Source: Zygnema cylindricum | Taxonomy: Eukaryota > Streptophyta > Zygnematophyceae > Zygnematales > Zygnemataceae | DNA length: 64,000 bases | Direction: 5' to 3' | Assembly (NCBI GenBank): GCA_037447655.1 | Contig: JBBHKE010000176.1 | Span: forward strand, 595,455-659,454 | Part shown: in pieces, positions 32,892 through 45,178 of the stretch | How the letters are laid out: every line of letters begins with the position of its first letter | How positions within the stretch are numbered: position 1 is the first letter of the stretch | Notes under the pieces: model-generated | The model's input: only the letters and a program-made list of their open reading frames with translations | The model's database searches: none | What the model was told of the DNA's origin: nothing | Position numbers and translations under genes: made by a program

Positions 32892-35800
32892 ATGATGAAG
32901 AAGTGGAAGGAAAAACTGAACCAGAAGAGGAGCTTGAGGAGCTTCTTCTTAATCCGAAAAAACATTGAAAAGCATGTCGACATTCCACGGAGACAAAAGT
33001 GTGCTTTTGGAGGTAAGAGGGATCCACCCGAGGATGGCTGGATCATAGACTCAAGGGCTTCAATGCATTTGTGCAAAGATAAGCGGTGGTTCACTAAACT
33101 GAGAAAGATCCCAACAGTTGAGATAGAGTACGGAGATGGTAGAGTAGAAACCACAAGTCTTGTTGGAACTGTTGACTTGAAGGTTCTAGTTGATGGAAAG
33201 GCCTCAATTGTAACACTCTCAAACGCTCTTTACATTCCTCAACTTAGCAAGAACCTAGTCTCAACAACTGTCCTAGATGAAAAGGAGTTTGAAACAGGAA
33301 CTAGGAAAGGAATCTTCACAGCAAGCTTTGATAATGAGGTTTATTTCATAGTTGAGAAGGGCAGTCAATGAATGTTCAGAATTGTTCTTTGCAATGAAAA
33401 GAGTGTTCTCTACTCGTGTGCAAGTGAGATGATGCTTTGGCATAAAAGGTTGGGGCATGTGCATCTAGATAGATTAAAGAAAATTAAAAAAAAAGGAATA
33501 GTGGAGGGTATTACTTTTGAGGATGATGAGACCTTTGATGATTGTAGTGGATGTGCCTAAGGGAAGATTCAGAGACTTCCATTTCCAACGGCAACCACAT
33601 TTAGGAGAGAGAAAGTATTAGATCTAGTTCACACTGATGTTTGGGGACCAGCTAGGTATGCTTCACATGGCCGGAAGAGATGGATGTTAACCGTCACAGA
33701 TGATTGGTCTAGATACACGAAGGTATACTTTCTCAGACATAAGTAAGAGGTATTAAGATGTTTCAAAGAGTATATAGTATGGAGTGAAAAACTACACGAA
33801 GCCTCAATAAAAGAGATAAGAAGTGATAATGGGAAAGAATACACCTCAAGGGAATTTGAAGAATATCTTAAAGAAGAAGGAATTCATCATGAGAAAATTG
33901 TTCCCTATAATCCGGAACAAAATGGAGTAGCAGAAAGAGTGAATAAAACTTTAGGAGATATGTCCAAAAGTATGTTAACTGATAAGAGGATAGGGTTGCA
34001 GTTTTGGGCGGAGTCTATGAACTATGTTAATTTCATCAAAAATAGAGTCCTAACTTCAGCAAATAAAGAGGAAACTCCGTATGAGAGGTGGACAGGAAGA
34101 AAGCCTGATTTGTCTAGTTTGAGAGTGTTCGGAAGTCAAGTCTATAGTTTGGATTCCGATAAGACTAAATGGAAGTTAGAGGGGAGAGGGAAGCCAGGAT
34201 ATCTTGTAGGATATGATGAGAGCACAAAAGGATACCAAGTGTATGACTTGAAAAAGAGAGATATAATTTTGGTAAAACACATAGTGGTGATGAATGAAGA
34301 GAAGTCCATTGATCCATTCAAATATAATAGGGAAGTCAAAATCAGATTTGAAACGGATCAGTTTTTTGACTTTCACTTTGAAAATGAAGAGAAGGAAGAG
34401 GGAGAAAAAGAAAAATCTGCAGATCTACCAAAGGAGAAGGAGGAAAGGACAACACCCGAGGCAACGCCACAATACGAAGTGGAAACCGATGAGGAACTTG
34501 ATGAGACACCGGAATTGGAAGATAGGGGAGCTGAATATCTCCCAAAACGAAACCCAAGGATGCCTTCCATACAGGCGTCCGATTTTGAAGGGGGAAGAAG
34601 AAGTAGTAAACGACTTCAAGAAAGACAAGTAAATAACCAACTCACAAAGATGTCTCACCCAGATGAACCTCAAACATACTTAGAGGCCATAAACACTCCA
34701 GAAAGTAGCCAGTGGATCACAGCTTTAAATGAAGAAATGGCCTCTATCATGGAAGCCAATACATGGGAGTTGGTAGATTGTCCACCGGACCGAAAACCGA
34801 TTGGATGTAAGTGGGTGTTTAAACTTAAATTAAACCCGGATAATACCATTGAGAGGTACAAAGCTAGGTAAAATGCAAAAGGTTATACTCAGAAAGAGGG
34901 GATAGACTACGTAGAAACCTTTGCACCTGTAGTCAGGTTTCCTTCTATTAGAATCCTTTTAAATATAGCCGCAGCGTAGGATGTGGAAATCCACCAGATG
35001 GATATTAAAATTGCCTTTTTGCACCGAGAGTTGGAAAAAGAAATTTATATGAGGCAACCAGAAGGATTCGTGGAAAGTGGGGAAGAAAACAAAGTTTGCA
35101 AACTCATAAAGTCACTCTATGGGCTTAAGCAAGCCCCGCGACAGTGGAATATAAAGCTCGACGAATTTTTGACCGGTTTGGGGTATATCAGAATTAGTTC
35201 AGATCACTCTATATATTTATTTGAGGATGATAATGGAGTGATATTTATTGCTATTTATGTGGATGATTTGTTGGTCTTAAGCAAGTCCTTAGATAAAATT
35301 AACAAACTAAAACGGGATCTTAGAAGCAGTTTTGACATAAAAGATCTTGGTGAAGCAAAGTACATTTTGGGAATTCAGATGGAGAGAGATAGAGGGAATA
35401 GAATTAAAAAACTCACTCAAAAAGAAGCAATTCGTAATATGCTAGAAAAATTTCAAATGGAGAAAGCAAACGGATGTACTACTCCCATGGATTTGAAGAA
35501 AGTGAGTGAGGGGAGTGAAGAGAGAGGAATATTGATCATTAATGATGAGATGGATGAGATAGAAAGGAAATTTATGGAAAATATCCCTTATCGGCAGATT
35601 GTAGGCAGTTTAATTTATTTTATGAACTATACCCGTCCGGATATAGCTGGAGTTGTAGGTGTCCTTAGTAGAAATCTAAATGAACCAAGAAAGAGAGATT
35701 GGGAGGCTGCCAAAAGGGTGATGAGGTATCTGGTGGGGACAAGGGAATTATGGTTGCATTTGGGAGGGGAGCACACTGACATCACCACTTAAAATGATGC

Positions 35801-36251
35801 CAGTTATGGAGATGTGCGTTTAAGGAGGTGTACGACTGGATATGTGTTGCAAATTGGATCCGGTGCATGTTGTTGGAGTAGCAAGCAACAAAAAGAAGTT
35901 GCTCAGTCCACTATGGAGGCTGAATACATGGCTTCTTGTGCTGCCACCAAAGAATTAATGTGCTTTAAATCTCTTCTTGAAGAACTTGGGTTCATCAAGT
36001 CTGGAACTCAAAATGTTTTTTGTGATAATCAAGCTGCTATCTCTATTGCAGCTAATCCAAAACATCACTTCACAGCTAAGCATATGGATATTAGACTAAG
36101 CTTGTTCAGAGAGAAGGTAGAAAATAAAATTATTAAACTGGTTCATAAAACTGATAGAGAAATAATTGCACACATGATGACAAAAGCAGTGCCTTCCCCT
36201 AAGTTGATTTATTGCACAGAAAACTGTGGATTAAAATTGAAAAGTGACTAG
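32892..36251 (+). pseudogene. Element C pol (protease to RNase H)
   Basis: The protease site reads GWIIDSRASMHLC (near 33040); the Gly of DSGAS is Arg. Stops close the frame at 33369, 33558 and 33742. The integrase core includes VHTDVWGPA, RSDNGKEYTS and NPEQNGVAERV; 33939-34871 is open through the integrase C-terminus (KIRFETDQ...) to RT (TWELVDCPPDRKPIGCKWVF). Stops follow at 34869 and 34977. 34983-35792 is open and carries an intact YVDDLL. RNase H (CTTGYVLQ, STMEAEYMASC, FCDNQAAIS) ends KLKSD at 36251. Confidence 0.9.
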
Positions 36252-36264
36252 GAATTAAGGGGAG

Positions 36265-37154
36265 TGTTGAAAAGAGGTAATTAATAGTTCACTTCCCTAT
36301 TTTATTTTTGTTTTAAAGAAAGAGAGTGAGGATCAAAGGCGCGCCATGGCTGCCGCCATATTTAGAAAGTGGCAGTTTTTGCAATTAAGGGTATTTTACT
36401 AAAATGATGCCTAAGTCTAGATTTGAACCTGTGACCTCTACATTCTCTATAGCCTAACGCCTTAACCATTAAGGCGTTACGAAACAATACTCGTGTTGGG
36501 TTTCATAAATATATAAACATTAACGTAACAGCTAATTAACAGCAGACTAACCAAAAGGAGCAATTTCTACATGTACGCGAATCTGAACCGTGTAAAACAT
36601 GTTTTGATTGGACGGCCGGCATTATAGCCGCCACGCGAAGTGAATTTTTTGGCGGCATACGGAGATAGCGTCACGCGGTGCCACGTAGCGCCACATTATT
36701 TGATACCGGAGAAGATGGGAGGAGGAACCATGGCTTCCGATATGACAGGTGTCACCTTGTAGACCTTGTCGTACAATGGTCGTACAATAAGTACATCGCC
36801 CATTGTACCTTCTTGTACTTTATAGTGTTCCTATTGGACTAGGGTTTTGTAGTAGGTAATCATGAGTAGGCAGATCGAGACTTAGTAATACTTAGGTACC
36901 TCTCTCTCTAAGAGAGCTTGTAACTATAAAGGTCATCTTTGACCAGCCATAACTTACTGCTCGGGTGAGCGAATTCAGTGATTCTTTTTGCATTTGACTC
37001 AAGGGAGTCTTGTCCTCACAAGGGTGAGAGTGGTCAGAATATTTGTGTGCCTGGGCGGCACTTATTCAGCGGGAAAGTAGAAGGGGAAAATATTATCCTA
37101 GAGGCTTTACATAGGCTGCTCATTCTGTAGGTCAATAGAAAACACAGAATTTCA
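36265..37154 (+). repeat. Element C 3' LTR
   Basis: 890 bp, same ends as the 5' LTR, preceded by the polypurine tract TTAAGGGGAG. The TATA-like box is at 36925-36930, and the tRNA-like module with the perfect inverted repeat at about 36412-36482. Confidence 0.9.
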
Positions 37155-37159
37155 AGTAT

Positions 37160-39786
37160 AAATCTACTAAACTTTTGTAGCTTATTCATTCTGATGTTTT
37201 CAACCCTGCAAAGGTACCATGTGCGGTGGGATGAAATATATGGTTACATTTACAGATGATTTTTCTAGGTTTACTAAGGTCTACTTTATGAAGGCTAAGA
37301 GTGAAGTCTTCACTCTTTTTCAACACTACAAAACGTGGGCGGAGAAACTACACGGTTTGCCGATTTTGGAGCTCAAATCGGACAATGGCGGGGAATACAC
37401 GTCAAAAGAGTTTGAAAACTTCTTACTCAAGGAAGGTATAACTCACAGACTAACTCTTCCATACTCTCCGGAACAAAATGGGGTTCGGAAAGACTAAATA
37501 GAACAATCACAGAAAGCTCTAGGTCCATGCTTGCGGATAAGAACATGGATCCGAAATTCTGGGCTAAAGCGTTAAACTGTGCAGTTTATATCAAAAATAG
37601 GATAGGTTCAAAATCAATAGCAACATCTCCTTACAAAATATGGACGGGTAGAAAACCGGATGTCAGTAATTTCAAAGTTTTTTGATGTAAATGCTTTATT
37701 TTGGATACGTCTACAGATAAATGGAAACAGGAACCTAAGGGGTTGCCGGGCATTTTGTTAGGGTATGATGATCATTCTAAAAGCTATAGAGTCTTTGTAT
37801 TTGAGAGGCAGAAAATAATCTTAGCAAGAAACATAGTTGTCAAAGATGAACTAGACTCGATAGACTTATTTAACATGACAGAGCAGCAAAGGCAGCACAA
37901 AGTACAGAATTATGTCTTTTTAGATTGCATTCAAAATATTGTTCCACCGATGCAACATTCACCAATATAAACACAAGATTCGGAACATAATCGAGCTTCG
38001 CAACAAACAGAGAGCAGTCACTATCTACAGATAGCAACCAGCGCAACGACTGGGAAACAAACCAACAGTCATTGCCAACAGATCGCAACCAGCGCAACAA
38101 GCGTAGCGCAAGGGATCTGACAATTTTAGCCTCACAATTTCCGAGGAAGAAGATCCAATAGCCGCCTCCAAACAAGCTCTCACTTTGTCTACTCGGCAAC
38201 CTCAGGGGAGCCTCTATCCATCCGGGAAGCCTTCTCATCACCGGAGTGGAATCACAGGATTGAGGCGGCAAACGATGAAATGAAGTCGATCATGGAGGCT
38301 CAGACATGGCAGCTTCAAGACCTTCCTCCGGATCGAAAAGAGATTCGTAGCAAATCGATATTCAAGGTGAAGTTAAATCGAGATAATACCATTGAACGAT
38401 ATAAGGCTAGACTTGTTGCAAAGGGATATAATCAAAAGGAAGGAATTGATTTTGAAAAAACTTTTTCTCCGGTTGTAAGATTTCCAACAGTAAGGATTTT
38501 GCTATCTCTAGCTGCTATAGATGATATGGAAATACATCAAATGGATGTAAAGATGGTATTTTTGCATGGAGAACTAGAAGATACCATTTAAATGTAGCAG
38601 CCTGAAATGTATGCAGAACCAGGAAAATAACACTTAGTATGCAAACTGCTAAAATCTTCGTATGGCCTTAAACAGGCCCCAAGGTAATGGAATTTAAAAC
38701 TTGATGAATTCTTAACTAGTCTAGGATTTAGAAAGATAAGCTCTAATCACTCAGTCTATGTTTTAAAATGTGAGAATGGAATTGTGTACATAGCGGTGTA
38801 TGTAGATGATTTACTACCAGTTAGCAAATCAATGGCAAAAATCAACAAAATTAAAATTGCTTTAAACTCACGATTCGAGATGAAATACCTTGGTGAGGCA
38901 AAATAAATTTTGGGCATCCAGGTAGAGAGGGACAGGAAAAACAAATTAATAAAATTGACTCAAAAGGAAGCTATAGGGAACATGTTAGATGAATATGGAA
39001 TGCATGGGGGCAAAAAGATGTGTAACACCAATGGAGTTTCGGCATAAGTTAGAAGGGGAAGAAACAGAACCGGGTGTTATTGTCAGTGAAACTTTTGAGC
39101 CAGGGGAGGATGATCCTATGGCTCTAATACCTTACAGATAGATAGTGGGAAGTCTAATATATTTCATGAACTGTACCCGTCCGGACATCGATGCAGCAGT
39201 TGGGGTACTGAGCAAAAATCTAGAGAATCCGAAGAAATCTGACCGTGATGCAGCAAAAAGAGTTTTAAGATACTTGGCAAGAAATAAAGACTTCAAACTC
39301 ACACTAGGTGGAGGAGAAGTGAAGCTGCAAACATGGAGTGATGCGAGCTATGGCGACATGCCAAGCCGAAAATCCACCACGAGATTTGTTCTGCAAATTG
39401 GGAACGGGACTTGCTGTTAGGGCAGCAAACTCCAGAAGGTCACGGCACAATCAACAATAGAGTCAAAATATATGGCAGCAAGCTCGGCCCTCAAAGAACA
39501 CTTATGGGTGAAATCCACGTTGCAAGAGCAACGATACATGCATGTTGGTCCACAGGTGATCTGGTGTGATAACCAAGCTGCCATTACCATTACCTCTAAC
39601 CCAAGTCACCACTTCAAAAGCAAGCTCATGGATTTAAGATTACTCTTTGTAAGAGAAAAAGTGTTCTCTAAAGTGATTAAATTATGTTATTTACCAGATG
39701 CTAAAATGATAGCAGACATGCTCACTAAAGCTCTTCCTGCTCCTAAATTGAAGTATTGTAGGGATGCAGTAGTATTAAGTGAATAG
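37160..39786 (+). pseudogene. Element E pol, part 2: integrase core, RT, RNase H
   Basis: Resumes with KSTKLL(stop)LIHSDVFNPAK and is open at 37219-37497: MVTFTDDFSRFTKVYFMKAKSE, LKSDNGGEYTSKEFENFL, YSPEQNG. A frameshift follows (RTITESSRSMLADKN ... TGRKPDVSNFKVF). A linker at 37975-38150 carries two ~48-bp copies containing GCAACCAGCGCAAC. RT runs from 38280 (TWQLQDLPPDRKEIRSK) with stops near 38589 and 38628; YVDDLL at 38800 is intact. RNase H at 39145-39786 ends AVVLSE and the TAG stop that is part of D's target site. Confidence 0.9.
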
Positions 39787-40826
39787 TGTAGAAACTAATG
39801 GATTTATTAGTATTTTCTAGGTCTAAATAGAAATAGAAAGAAGCCGAGGCAGTCTACCTCTAACTTCTCTCTCCAACTCTCAAACTTGTCGCAGTCACTG
39901 AGACATTGGAGAGGAAGCTAGAGCCATGGCTACCTTGGCTATCCTAAGGTTTACGGGAATTTTATTCTAGGGTTTATTTATTTATCTAAAAGATATGTGC
40001 CGGCAGCGGGATTTGATCACTGTACCTACCGGCCGGCATTGGGAAGTAGCCGGTAGCCTTAGCCGTTAAGTCTAGGATTAGTGTTAGGTACTATATAGTT
40101 CGATAATTATTTAAATGTGTACACATACGATAAATTCATTTAACTGTTACGGATTACGGGATACATAGATCCGGTACGGATAACGATACGGATTACGAAT
40201 CAATACCGCGCATTTGTTTCGGAAGTGAAATAAATACCGCGCATGTATTTATTACGGCCACGATTAAATCTGAATTTAATCGGACGGCCGGGATTAGCGC
40301 CGAGATCGCGGAGGAAGATTTCGGCGGTTTGTGGCCATCGCCACATCGGATGACGCGTGGCGAAATTCCGTTGGATTGTGGAATCTCCGGAGATTACGGC
40401 ACCGAATTCGGATTTGACATGTGTCGACATTTTGGCCATGTCGTACAATGTCCGTACATAAAGTACACCGGCGGCTGTACTTTTACGTACGGAACTCAAT
40501 TCTGATTGGTTCCGTACATCAGTAGATAGAGTCTGTGAGAGAGATAGGACTTAGAAAAATTAGAAGATAGGACCCTCTCTCCCAGAGAGCTTCTGTACAA
40601 AAGGTCAACTTTGACCCTCCATAACTTACTGCTCAGGGGAGCAAATTCAGAGATTCTTTTTGCTACCGACTCAGGGGAGTCTTGTCTTCACAGGGGTGCA
40701 GTTGGTCAGGGTATTTGTCTGCCAGGGTGGCAGTTATTTTTGCTGGAACACAGAGGGGTCAGAATTATCCTAGAGGCTTCTTGGAAGCTGTCTACTCTGA
40801 GGACTTATGGAGGTCTCAGAGTTTCA
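39787..40826 (+). repeat. Element D 5' LTR
   Basis: 1040 bp, TGTAGAAACTAATGG...GAGTTTCA. It includes TAGAGCCATGGCTACC near 39920, the antisense tRNA-like module at 39998-40075, a CTCTCTCCCAGAGAGCTTCTG inverted-repeat element before a weak TATA (TACAAAAGG near 40596), then GGTCAACTTTGACC and CATAACTTACTGCTCAGGGG. The same blocks lie at the promoter of C and F. Confidence 0.95.
39998..40075 (-). other. tRNA-like module in the D 5' LTR (antisense)
   Basis: Minus-strand CTTAACGGCTAAGGC resembles a Ser/Leu-type D arm. GTGATCAAATCCC resembles a B-box/T arm (8 of 11 consensus positions), with AGTG/CGCT able to pair. Between them a long GC-rich arm (CCGGC...GCCGG) is like the extended variable arm of class II tRNAs. 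It is degenerate. The same module is in the 3' LTR at about 45390-45467 and in both LTRs of F (52291-52375, 57668-57750). Confidence 0.5.
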
Positions 40827-43800
40827 GGTTATGGGCCCACACTCTAGGGTACCAATCTTTAATGGAACTGGCTTCATATACTGGGAAAGTATTATGATAG
40901 GAGCTCTATGCGAAAAAAGGTTTTGGGGGATAGTGAGTGGACGGTTGGGGCGTCCATCAAGTCTTGGAATTCCTCCAGGGTTTGGAGGAACCAGATTCAC
41001 CAGGAAAGAGGACCCACCTTCAACGGAGGAAACAAAGGAAGGAGAGGTGGTGGACAAAGGAAAGGAGAAGGAGACGACCACACCAATAGCAACTGGTTCC
41101 ACATTCATGTCACCTATTCCGAGGAATGAGGAGAATGATACTGAAACCTGGGACTTCAACAATATGGCGGCAAAGCACTTCATCCTACGCCATCTCACTC
41201 AAGGACTTGCATGTCCTCATTTGCAGGTAGAAAGGGCATCCGATCTTTGGATGGCTCTCATAGAGATGTACCGAAGTGGTACGATTCAGCAACAACAGTT
41301 GGCTGATCAGAAAGTTAAGGAGTATGTATACAAAGGGGGAAATATGTTGGATTTTTGCAATGAGCTTGCTACACTCTTCATGGAGCTAGAGAGTGCGGGA
41401 AAAGCCTTTAGTGAAAAAGAAAAGGTTAACTGTTTACTGATGAAGTTACCTGATGAGTTCGTGAACATAGTTTACCGTGTGCAGGACTTGCCTGACTCAA
41501 GGTGGATATGGAACTCAGTGGTAGGGATGATCCTGGTTCAAGAAAATACAATTGAGATCCGAAGGGGAGGAAAGAGTGGCCAAGCCTTGGCAACAGCGAC
41601 TGATTGGAGGAACAGGGATTCCCGAAAACCGGTCGGAAACTATGGGGGTAGGGAGCAGAAAAAACAAGCAGATGAGTTCGAACCAAGGGCTCCCAAAGGT
41701 CTATGTCATTTTTGTAAGAAACCGGGGCACTATATGGCAGAGTGCACAAAGCTAACCGAGCTTCGGTTAAAGGAGGGGCAGACCGGTGGTACCCCGAGAG
41801 GAAAGAAAAAGGCCCTTGTCACACAGGTACTTGAGGCTGAATCCGAGGACGAGGACGATGAGCTCCTTTTGGATGAGGAGTTGGAGGCGAAAAATGAGGT
41901 CGAAATTCCACGGAGGCAGAAATGTGCTTACGGTGGATTGAAAGGTGAAGCAGGCTGGATTGTAGATTCAGGTGCCTCCATGCACATGTGTAAGGATAGA
42001 CACCTGTTCACTAAGATAAGAAAGATTCCCACCGTAGAGATAGAGTACGGGGATGGGAGGATAGTCACCACTACTCTTGTAGGATCGGTAGATCTAAAAG
42101 TGTTAGTAAAAGGAAAGACATCCATATTAACATTCTCCGATGTATTGTTTATTCCGGAGCTGAACAAAAATCTTATCTCTACATCAGTATTAGATGATAA
42201 GGGTTTTTTTACTAGCACTAGGGAAGGAGTCTTTACTGCTAGTTTTGAGGATGATGTCTATTTCATTGCTGAGAAAGGTAGCCATGGGATGTTTAGGCTG
42301 ATCTTAAGTAATGAAAAGAAGAAACTTTACTATGCTGGTGTTCATGATATTATGATGTGGCATAAGAGGCTTGGGCATGTGAATCTAGATAAGTTAAGAG
42401 AGATGAAAAAGATGGGAGTGGTGGATGGGATTCAGTTCAGTGAGAGTGATGATATAAGTGATTGTAGTGGATGTGCTCAAGGTAAAGCACACAGATTACC
42501 CTTTCCTAAAACAGCCACCTATAAGGGAGAAAAACTTCTAGATCTAGTACACACAGATATTTGGGGACCGGCTAGAGTGCCCTCACCGGGGGGGAAGAGA
42601 TTTATGATGACTATAACTGATGATTGGTCTCGGTATTCCCGGGTATATTTTTTGAAAAACAAGTCAGAAGCTGAGGATTGTTTTAGACAATATAAAGCAT
42701 GGAGCGAAAAACTCCATGAAACTCCAATCAAGAGAGTAAGGAGTGACAATGGTGGAGAGTATACTTCTAACTAGTTTGAGGATTTTCTGAGGGAAGATGG
42801 GGTTCAACACCAAAAGACAGTTCCAGAAAATCCGGAACAGAATGGGGTAGCTGAAAGGTTAAATAGAACACTAAGTGATAGTGCTAGAAGTATGTTGTCA
42901 GATAAAAAGATAGGAAAAAGGTTTTGGGCAGAAGCAATGAACTGTGCTAATTACCTCAAGAATAGAGTTCTTACTTCAGCTATAAAAGATCAAACACCTT
43001 ATGAGAGATGGACAGGCCGGAAACCAGACATATCTCACTTAAAGGTTTTCGGCAGTCAAGTATTCAGTCTAGATACTGATCGGTCCAATTGGAAGCTAGA
43101 TCCTAAAGGAAAACCGGGATACTTATTAGGATATGATGAAGATGTTAAAGGATATAGAGTTTATGACTTAAAAGGGGAAGATATAATCTTAGTAAAACAT
43201 CTAGTAGTTATGGATGAAGGAAAGTCTGTGGATCCCTTCAAATATACAAAGTCAGTAAAAATCAGATTTGAGTCAGAAAATTCCGATGACTTTGAGCTTC
43301 CTAACTATCCAGGTTTTAGAGAAGATGACATTCTTGCAGGAACAAATCAGACCGAAAAGGACTCGGCTGTGGAAACTCCAGTGACAACTCTACTCGAAGC
43401 GGAAGACGTGGTGGAAATTGATTCGGAATCAAGGGATAGGGGAGAAGCTGAGTTTGTTCGAAAGAATCCACGAGAACCATCTATTCCGGCATCAGATTTT
43501 GAGGGGGGGAGGAGAAGTAGCAAAAGACTGCAAGAAAAACAGGTTAATAACAAGGTAACTAAACTATCTCATCAAGATGAACCTCAATCTTATAGAGAGG
43601 CGATGACTTGTCCAGAAAAAAACCGGTGGAAGACAGCCATCAATGAGGAGATGGCTTCAATCATGGCAGCCGATACTTGGGAGCTGGTGGACTGTCCACC
43701 TAACCGAAAACCAATCGGTTGTAAGTGGGTCTTCAAATTAAAACTGAACCCAGATAACACAATCGAACGCTACAAGGCCAGATTAGTGGCAAAGGGATTT

Positions 43801-45165
43801 ACACAAAAGGAAGGAATTGACTACGAGGAAACCTTTGCCCCGGTGGTCAGATTTCCCTCCGTCCGCATACTTCTCAGTTTAGCAGCGGCGGAAGACATGG
43901 AAGTGCATCAGATGGACATCAAGACAGCCTTTCTGCATGGAGAATTGGAAGAGGAGATCTTCATGCGACAACCCGAAGGTTTTGTGGAGGAAGGAGAGGA
44001 GAGTAAGGTATGCCGGCTGATTAAATCTCTTTATGGTTTGAAACAGGCACCTCGACAATGGAATAAGAAGCTTGATGAGTTTCTTACCGGTCTGGGATAT
44101 ATTCGGATCAGCTCAGATCACTCAATCTATGTTTTTGAAGATGAGGAAGGTTTGATATTTATTGCAATTTATGTTGATGATTTGCTTGTATTAAGTAAAT
44201 CAATGGAAAAAATTAACAAACTGAAAACCGATCTTAAGGGGAGATTTGAAATGAAGGATATGGGAGAAGCAAGATATATTTTGGGAATTCAAGTAGAGAG
44301 AGACCGGAAAAGGAAAATTATAAAACTGACTCAAAAGGAAGCAATAGGGAACATGCTTGAAAAATTTCAAATGGATAAAGCTAATAGTTGTACAACTCCA
44401 ATGGAGTTGAAAAAGGGAAGTGAGGGGAGTGAGGAAGAAGGAGTCATAGTCTTAGACGAGGAATTATCTCCTGATGAACAGAAGTTCATGCAGACTATTC
44501 CTTACAGGCAAGTAGTGGGAAGTCTAATCTATTTTATGAATTGTACCCGGCCGGATTTAGCTGCAGCTGTAGGAGTGCTGAGTAGAAGTCTAAATGCTCC
44601 CACTAAGAAGGACTGGGAGGCAGCTAAGAGAGTCCTTAGATATTTGGTAGGAACTAGAGATCTATGGTTGCATTTGGGTGGGGAGAATACTGACATCACT
44701 ACTTGGAGTGATGCCAGTTATGGTGATGCTCCGATGAGGAGATGTACTTCTGGATATGTATTATATGTGGGTGATGGGGCTTGCTGTTGGAGTAGCAAAC
44801 AGCAAAAGGTTATTGCTCAGTCCACCATGGAGGCTGAGTATATGGCCTCTTGCTCTGCTGTAAAAGAATTGATGTGGGTCAAGTCTTTGCTTGGTGAGCT
44901 TGGTCACCTTAAGAGTGGTGTGCAGAAAATATTTTGTGATAATCAGGCAGCAATCGCTATTTCTGCCAATCCTAAACACCATTTTAAAGCCAAACACATG
45001 GACATCAGACTCAGCTTTGTTAGAGAGAAAGTAGAAAACAAAATAATCAGTTTAGAGTACAGACCAGATAGTGAGATGGTAGCAGATATGATGACCAAAC
45101 CTGTGCCTTCCCCTAAGCTAATTTTTTGCAGGGAGAAGTGTGGTCTGAAATTAAAGATTGACTAG
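40807..45165 (+). pseudogene. Element D gag-pol polyprotein, one nonsense codon
   Basis: A single frame of 1452 codons encodes the whole copia polyprotein. Landmarks by residue: gag from 1; zinc knuckle CHFCKKPGHYMAEC at 300-313; protease WIVDSGASMHMC with catalytic Asp 387; integrase zinc region WHKRLGHVN...CSGCAQGK from 518; integrase catalytic Asp 584, Asp 647 and Glu 683 (35 residues between the last two, as in DD35E enzymes); RT motif YVDD at 1122-1125; RNase H with Asp 1302 (TWSDASYGD), STMEAEYMASC and FCDNQAAI. The only defect is TAG at 42772-42774 (codon 656) where F has CAG (Gln): a single C-to-T change. The first ATG lies in the LTR; the second (residue 9) is in the primer site. The domain order protease-integrase-RT is diagnostic of copia. 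Confidence 0.95.
40827..40841 (+). other. Element D primer-binding site inside the gag frame
   Basis: GGTTATGGGCCCACA directly follows the LTR end. It complements GTGGGCCCATAACC of the initiator tRNA-Met anticodon arm (tRNA sequence from memory) and is read in frame as (Q)VMGPH. The ATG at 40831 pairs with the CAU anticodon. Confidence 0.75.
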
Positions 45166-45178
45166 AAAATAAGGGGAG

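Larger units (their letters stand above)
30963..37154 (+). mobile_element. Copia element C, complete but mutated
   Basis: 6,192 bp with two 890-bp LTRs (30963-31852, 36265-37154), each TGTTGAAAAGAG...GAATTTCA. By eye the LTRs differ at roughly two dozen positions. The flanks ACCAT (left) and AGTAT (right) look like a decayed 5-bp duplication: removing one copy rejoins E's pol in frame (ELDH then KSTKLL). It has the primer site GGTTATGGGCCCACC, gag, pol and the polypurine tract TTAAGGGGAG. Confidence 0.9.

Noticed and set aside
40200-40499. 99-codon antisense frame, identical in both D LTRs (also 45592-45891)
   Set aside because: Identity follows from LTR duplication; the frame is broken in sister element F and no domain is recognisable.
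42772-42774. Programmed readthrough or gag/pol boundary stop
   Set aside because: The TAG lies within the integrase core between the second Asp and the Glu, not at a gag-pol boundary; F has CAG at the same place.
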